Source: Candidatus Dadabacteria bacterium UBA2774
GTDB lineage: Bacteria > Desulfobacterota_D > UBA1144 > Nemesobacterales > UBA2774
NCBI GenBank assembly: GCA_002352485.1
Contig: DEIM01000236.1
Location: forward strand, 12,365-21,422
Reading direction: 5' to 3'
DNA length: 9,058 nucleotides
Made by a program: the position numbers and the translations under genes. The notes under the pieces were generated by a model. It saw nothing but the letters and a program-made list of their open reading frames with translations. It was not told where the DNA came from and ran no database searches. Of this stretch, positions 6,742-9,058 are shown in pieces (the stretch's first letter is position 1; the number at the start of each line of letters is the position of its first letter).

Positions 6742-6778
6742 CATACTTTAGTATTAGAATTTTTCATACTAAAGTATG
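6742..6778. promoter_or_regulatory. 13-bp inverted repeat with two TACTWWAGTA cores, adjacent to the -35
   Basis: CATACTTTAGTAT (6742-6754) and ATACTAAAGTATG (6766-6778) are exact reverse complements, 11 nt apart. Each arm is itself a near-palindrome of the form TACTWWAGTA. The repeat directly abuts the predicted -35 of the regulator promoter and lies 15 bp past the stop of dprA. It could be a pair of operator sites, or a weak AT-rich terminator for dprA, since a TTTTT run follows a few bases later on the minus strand. The copy at 6699-6710 favours an operator. Confidence 0.55.
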
Positions 6779-6793
6779 CAAATGAATATCTGC

Positions 6794-7930
6794 CTACATG
6801 CTTAGCTGAAAATATTTTCCCTGTAGCTGCACTACAAAACCGTTAAGCTCAAGTGATAGCAGAACGGAAAGCACATTTGAGGGCTCCATATCCGTGAGCT
6901 TTATTATTTCGTCCACATGTAAGGCATCGGTTTTAAATACGGAATAAACTGTCCTTTCATTTTTTGTTAAGGAGTCCAGGACAGACTGCCTGTCAAATGG
7001 AACATCAGTACTTTCGCCCATAGCTATCCCAAGCTCAGTAAACACATCCTCTGCCTTTTCAACAAGCTTAGCACCCTTTTTAATGAGCCAGTTAGGTCCG
7101 AAGCTTAGTTTTTTACCTGCCTCTCCCGGAACTGCAAAGACCTCTTTATTCTGATCGAGCGCAAAGGACGCCGTGATAAGTGAGCCGCTTTTTTGAGAGG
7201 CCTGAACCACTATTACGCCCAGCGCAAGGCCGCTAATTACCCTGTTTCTCTGCGGGAAGTTTTGCCCGAGGGGACCTGTACCTAGAGAAAATTCCGATAT
7301 CACAGCACCGTTTTGGGATATCTTATCGTAAAGCTTATCATTCTCAGGTGGATATATAACATCAAGGCCCGAACCAAGCACCGCGATTGTCCTTCCCCCG
7401 CGCTCAAGCGCTTCCTGTTGCGCTATTGAGTCTACACCGCGCGCCATACCGCTCACTATTGTAATCCCTCTTGCGGCAAGCTCCCCTGAAAGTCTCTGAG
7501 TCACGGTCCTCCCGTAACGATCCGGTATTCTCGAACCTACAATCGCCACAGACAGAGAGTCTTGGGGTAAGAGCTCGCCCTTCACATAAAGAATCAGAGG
7601 AGGATTGTATATATTAAATAAGCCCTCTGGGTAGGCGGGATCACTCAGCGTGAGTATCTGGAACCCGCGTTTTTCAATTCCTCTTATCTCCTCTTCAACA
7701 AGGATCCAATCGGAGAAGCTGCTTATAGCCTCTATGATACTCTCAGCACCCCTTTCGAATACCCTTTTAATACGCCCGAGCTCGCTCTTACTTGCCTTAA
7801 ACAGGCTCTCCGGGCTCTCAAACTCAGCCAGAAGTTTTTTGGCAGACACATACCCTACTCCTTCTACCATGCTAAGAGCTATCCAGTACTTTAAGTTCTC
7901 ATTCATTGTGGTTAATGTATTCGCGCTCAA
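6794..7930 (-). CDS. dprA: DNA-processing protein DprA (Smf)
   Basis: DprA binds incoming single-stranded DNA during natural transformation, protects it and helps load RecA. The 378-residue protein has an N-terminal helix-hairpin-helix/SAM-like part (about 13-60, EGVGYVSAKKLL), then the Rossmann-like DprA core: VAIVGSR (128-134), SGMARGVDSIAQQEAL (160-175), GSGLDVIYPPEN (186-197), FPQRNRVISGL (225-235), SGSLITASFAL (248-258), VFAVPGE (264-270) and LIKKGA (282-287). A C-terminal winged-helix-like domain (about 320-378) follows. The start is uncertain: the longest frame begins with TTG at 7930 and an ATG lies at 7906 (residue 9), and neither has a clear ribosome site. The ATG fits the usual N-terminus better. 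The gene follows the small thiamine-binding-like gene by 40-odd bp on the same strand. dprA alone does not prove competence, since it is found very widely. Confidence 0.96.
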   Translation of the reverse strand: MSANTLTTMNENLKYWIALSMVEGVGYVSAKKLLAEFESPESLFKASKSELGRIKRVFERGAESIIEAISSFSDWILVEEEIRGIEKRGFQILTLSDPAYPEGLFNIYNPPLILYVKGELLPQDSLSVAIVGSRIPDRYGRTVTQRLSGELAARGITIVSGMARGVDSIAQQEALERGGRTIAVLGSGLDVIYPPENDKLYDKISQNGAVISEFSLGTGPLGQNFPQRNRVISGLALGVIVVQASQKSGSLITASFALDQNKEVFAVPGEAGKKLSFGPNWLIKKGAKLVEKAEDVFTELGIAMGESTDVPFDRQSVLDSLTKNERTVYSVFKTDALHVDEIIKLTDMEPSNVLSVLLSLELNGFVVQLQGKYFQLSM

Positions 7931-7970
7931 ATTAAGCGCAGTTTATAGAGAGTAATTTTAAAATTCCCGA

Positions 7971-8264
7971 TTAATCTATTTTATCTTCAAGGCTCTCCAT
8001 TTTCCCTGCCATCGTATAGGGCTTGTCTGTCCTTTCGCTTATTCTAATCGACGTGTTAATCCTCTGAACACCCATTTTTTTTAGCTCATCATGACACTTT
8101 TTCACAAGCGGCGTTATATCGTCCCACTCGCACTCAATATTTGTGCCCATGGAGTGAGACTCATACTTAAGTCCACTGTCCCTGATCACCCTCATAACTG
8201 AAGCCACATATACGGAAAGCGAAGTCCCGACTCCTATCGGAATTACGCTAAGTTCAACTATCAT
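7971..8264 (-). CDS. MTH1187/DUF77-family (thiamine-binding-like) small protein
   Basis: This is a 97-residue cytoplasmic protein with the ferredoxin-like fold of the MTH1187/YkoF group (Thiamine_BP, PF01910). It opens with the family pattern MIVELSVIPIGVGTSLSVYV. The HSMGTNIECEWDDI stretch (about residues 37-50) and RINTSIRISERTD (about 68-80) follow. Relatives include proteins that bind thiamine or HMP, but for most the role is unknown, and no thiamine gene is nearby. I chose the ATG at 8264 because GGAGG lies 5-6 nt upstream. A TTG at 8279 would add five residues but has no better signal. No TPP-riboswitch-like sequence is seen in the 120 bp upstream. It is followed closely by dprA and may share its transcript. 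Confidence 0.88.
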   Translation of the reverse strand: MIVELSVIPIGVGTSLSVYVASVMRVIRDSGLKYESHSMGTNIECEWDDITPLVKKCHDELKKMGVQRINTSIRISERTDKPYTMAGKMESLEDKID

Positions 8265-8386
8265 ACAACCCTCCGTCAATAGTCGTTTAATACTTTTCCT
8301 AGAATATATATGATATTACACAAGAATTCCCCCTTTTGGCATAGTACTGCAATTAAGCTACTATCTGAATAAATAGACACTAAGAC

Positions 8387-8459
8387 TATACTGCTCCCTA
8401 TTAAGAAGCTTGTAGAATTAAGCTCTTTAAATGCCGCTTGACAAAGGGGGAGCAGTATA
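8387..8459. repeat. 12-bp inverted repeat in the divergent control region (arms 8387-8398 and 8448-8459)
   Basis: TATACTGCTCCC (8387-8398) is the exact reverse complement of GGGAGCAGTATA (8448-8459), with 49 nt between the arms. The right arm fills most of the spacer between the predicted -35 and -10 of the methyltransferase promoter, a classic repressor position. The left arm faces the leftward thiamine-binding-like gene. The arms could be paired operators, or the ends of a 73-bp miniature element with TA at its borders. A 9-bp direct repeat, AATTAAGCT, also occurs at 8351-8359 and 8416-8424. Confidence 0.6.
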
Positions 8460-8465
8460 AATAAT
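8438..8465 (+). promoter_or_regulatory. Predicted sigma70-type promoter of the methyltransferase gene
   Basis: A perfect TTGACA (8438-8443) is followed after 16 nt by AATAAT (8460-8465), which matches TATAAT at 5 of 6. Transcription would start near 8472, about 18 nt before the ATG at 8490. This is the best promoter match in the window. Its spacer is occupied by one arm of the 12-bp inverted repeat. Confidence 0.6.
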
Positions 8466-8489
8466 GTATATTGGATAGATAATTGAGCT

Positions 8490-9058
8490 ATGACATTTGT
8501 ACCACTTCACCCGTTTTATCTTTATTGTGAGGGTGAAAGTGCACTTAAGGAAACGAGGTGCAATATTAACGAAACTCAAAAATTTAGTTTTGGAGATGAC
8601 TCGGTCGCGAGTGCCTACGACAATGTTTTGGTGCCGGTTCTTTTCGAGCCGTGGGCGGTTCGACTTATCAAGGAATATGGGCCGTGGGAAGGCCGACGCG
8701 TCCTTGACTTGGCCACAGGAAGCGGAATCTTCGCACAACTAGTGGCAGGACAAGTTGGCCCCGGCGGGAAGGTGTCGGGCACAGACATTAACAGCGGGAT
8801 GCTGGCTTTAGCTAAGAAACGGTGCGCTGGCCTGACACCGGAAGTGGAATTCATTGAATCCCCCGCGCATCCTTTAGAAATCTCTAGCGACTCGATTGAC
8901 TTTGTCGTCTGTCAACAGGGCTTTCAGTTTTTCCCAGACAAAGATGCAGCTGCCCGGGAAATGTACAGGGTGTTGTGTAAAGGGGGAAAAGTTATCATAA
9001 CCACCTGGCGTCCTGTAGCTGAATGTCAGCTTTTCGAATCTATTTGTAATGCACTTAA
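8490..9058 (+). CDS. Class I SAM-dependent methyltransferase (Methyltransf_11/UbiE-like), 3' end cut by window edge
   Basis: A frame of 189 codons runs off the right edge. The SAM-binding fold is clear: motif I VLDLATGSGIFAQLVA (about 71-86), then GKVSGTDINSGMLALAKKR (about 93-111), with Asp99 as the likely ribose-binding acid. The motif II region VEFIESPAHPLEISSDSIDF (about 119-138) is followed by QQGFQFFPD (142-150), and then MYRVLCKGGKVIITTW (158-173). The substrate cannot be told; relatives act on quinones, lipids or small molecules. The lead-in ASAYDNVLVPVLFEPWA is typical of this subgroup. The first 30 or so residues have no family features. The ATG at 8490 has no clear ribosome site, yet it is the only ATG before the domain and sits well behind the predicted promoter. 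The gene is on the opposite strand to its neighbour and appears somewhat richer in G+C by eye, so later acquisition is possible. Confidence 0.88.
   Translation, partial: MTFVPLHPFYLYCEGESALKETRCNINETQKFSFGDDSVASAYDNVLVPVLFEPWAVRLIKEYGPWEGRRVLDLATGSGIFAQLVAGQVGPGGKVSGTDINSGMLALAKKRCAGLTPEVEFIESPAHPLEISSDSIDFVVCQQGFQFFPDKDAAAREMYRVLCKGGKVIITTWRPVAECQLFESICNAL

Noticed and set aside
6742..6778. Calling the 13-bp inverted repeat simply the dprA terminator
   Set aside because: The stem is almost all A-T and the T-run does not follow it directly. Extra copies of the same core nearby and the position at a -35 favour an operator, though some terminator activity is not excluded.
8265..8386. TPP riboswitch in front of the thiamine-binding-like gene
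   Set aside because: The leader lacks the CTGAGA and ACCTGA-type conserved blocks of that riboswitch on the coding strand, and is too short and AT-rich for the fold.
8427..8854. Minus-strand frames of 103 and 79 codons opposite the methyltransferase
   Set aside because: They overlap the conserved SAM-binding region and the promoter on the other strand, and have no ribosome site or family features.

Overview
The window looks like chromosome from a Gram-negative bacterium of moderate, slightly AT-rich composition that uses ordinary Shine-Dalgarno signals and the standard bacterial code. It carries the non-mevalonate (MEP) isoprenoid enzyme IspG and a degenerate gene end encoding an IPTL-CTERM surface-sorting signal, a tail known from Gram-negative lineages with exosortase-type sorting. 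Nothing here fixes the phylum. No rRNA, tRNA, CRISPR array or intact insertion sequence is visible.

Layout from left to right. (1) Positions 1-959, minus: ispG, with its C-terminus cut off by the window edge. Its UUG start codon lies inside a perfect 10-bp inverted repeat. (2) 1007-3298, minus: topA (DNA topoisomerase I), 47 bp upstream of ispG and probably cotranscribed with it. (3) 3299-3865: a 567-bp gap without an intact gene. It holds a strong perfect hairpin (terminator) and, just upstream of it on the minus strand, an orphan 42-codon open frame that is exactly an IPTL-CTERM sorting tail with no protein attached. (4) 3866-4465, plus: an orphan NarL/LuxR-type regulator with a degenerate receiver, convergent with (5) 4476-5780, minus: UDP-glucose 6-dehydrogenase. 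(6) 5935-6618, minus: a second orphan NarL/LuxR-type regulator. Its predicted promoter is bracketed by copies of a TACTWWAGTA dyad. (7) 6794-7930, minus: dprA, preceded by (8) 7971-8264, minus: a small MTH1187/thiamine-binding-like protein. (9) A divergent control region, 8265-8489, with a good sigma70-type promoter and a 12-bp inverted repeat. (10) 8490-9058, plus: the start of a SAM-dependent methyltransferase cut by the right edge.

How the genes may fit together (inference): dprA and topA are neighbours in many bacteria. Here about 3.5 kb separates them, holding two kinase-less regulators, a precursor enzyme for acidic surface polysaccharide and a relic of a surface-sorted protein. That suggests a small cell-surface/regulatory insert in a housekeeping neighbourhood. 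No clearly new multi-gene system is visible. The items most worth checking are the IPTL-CTERM relic, the dyad-flanked regulator promoter, the hairpin over the ispG start and the divergent inverted repeat in front of the methyltransferase.
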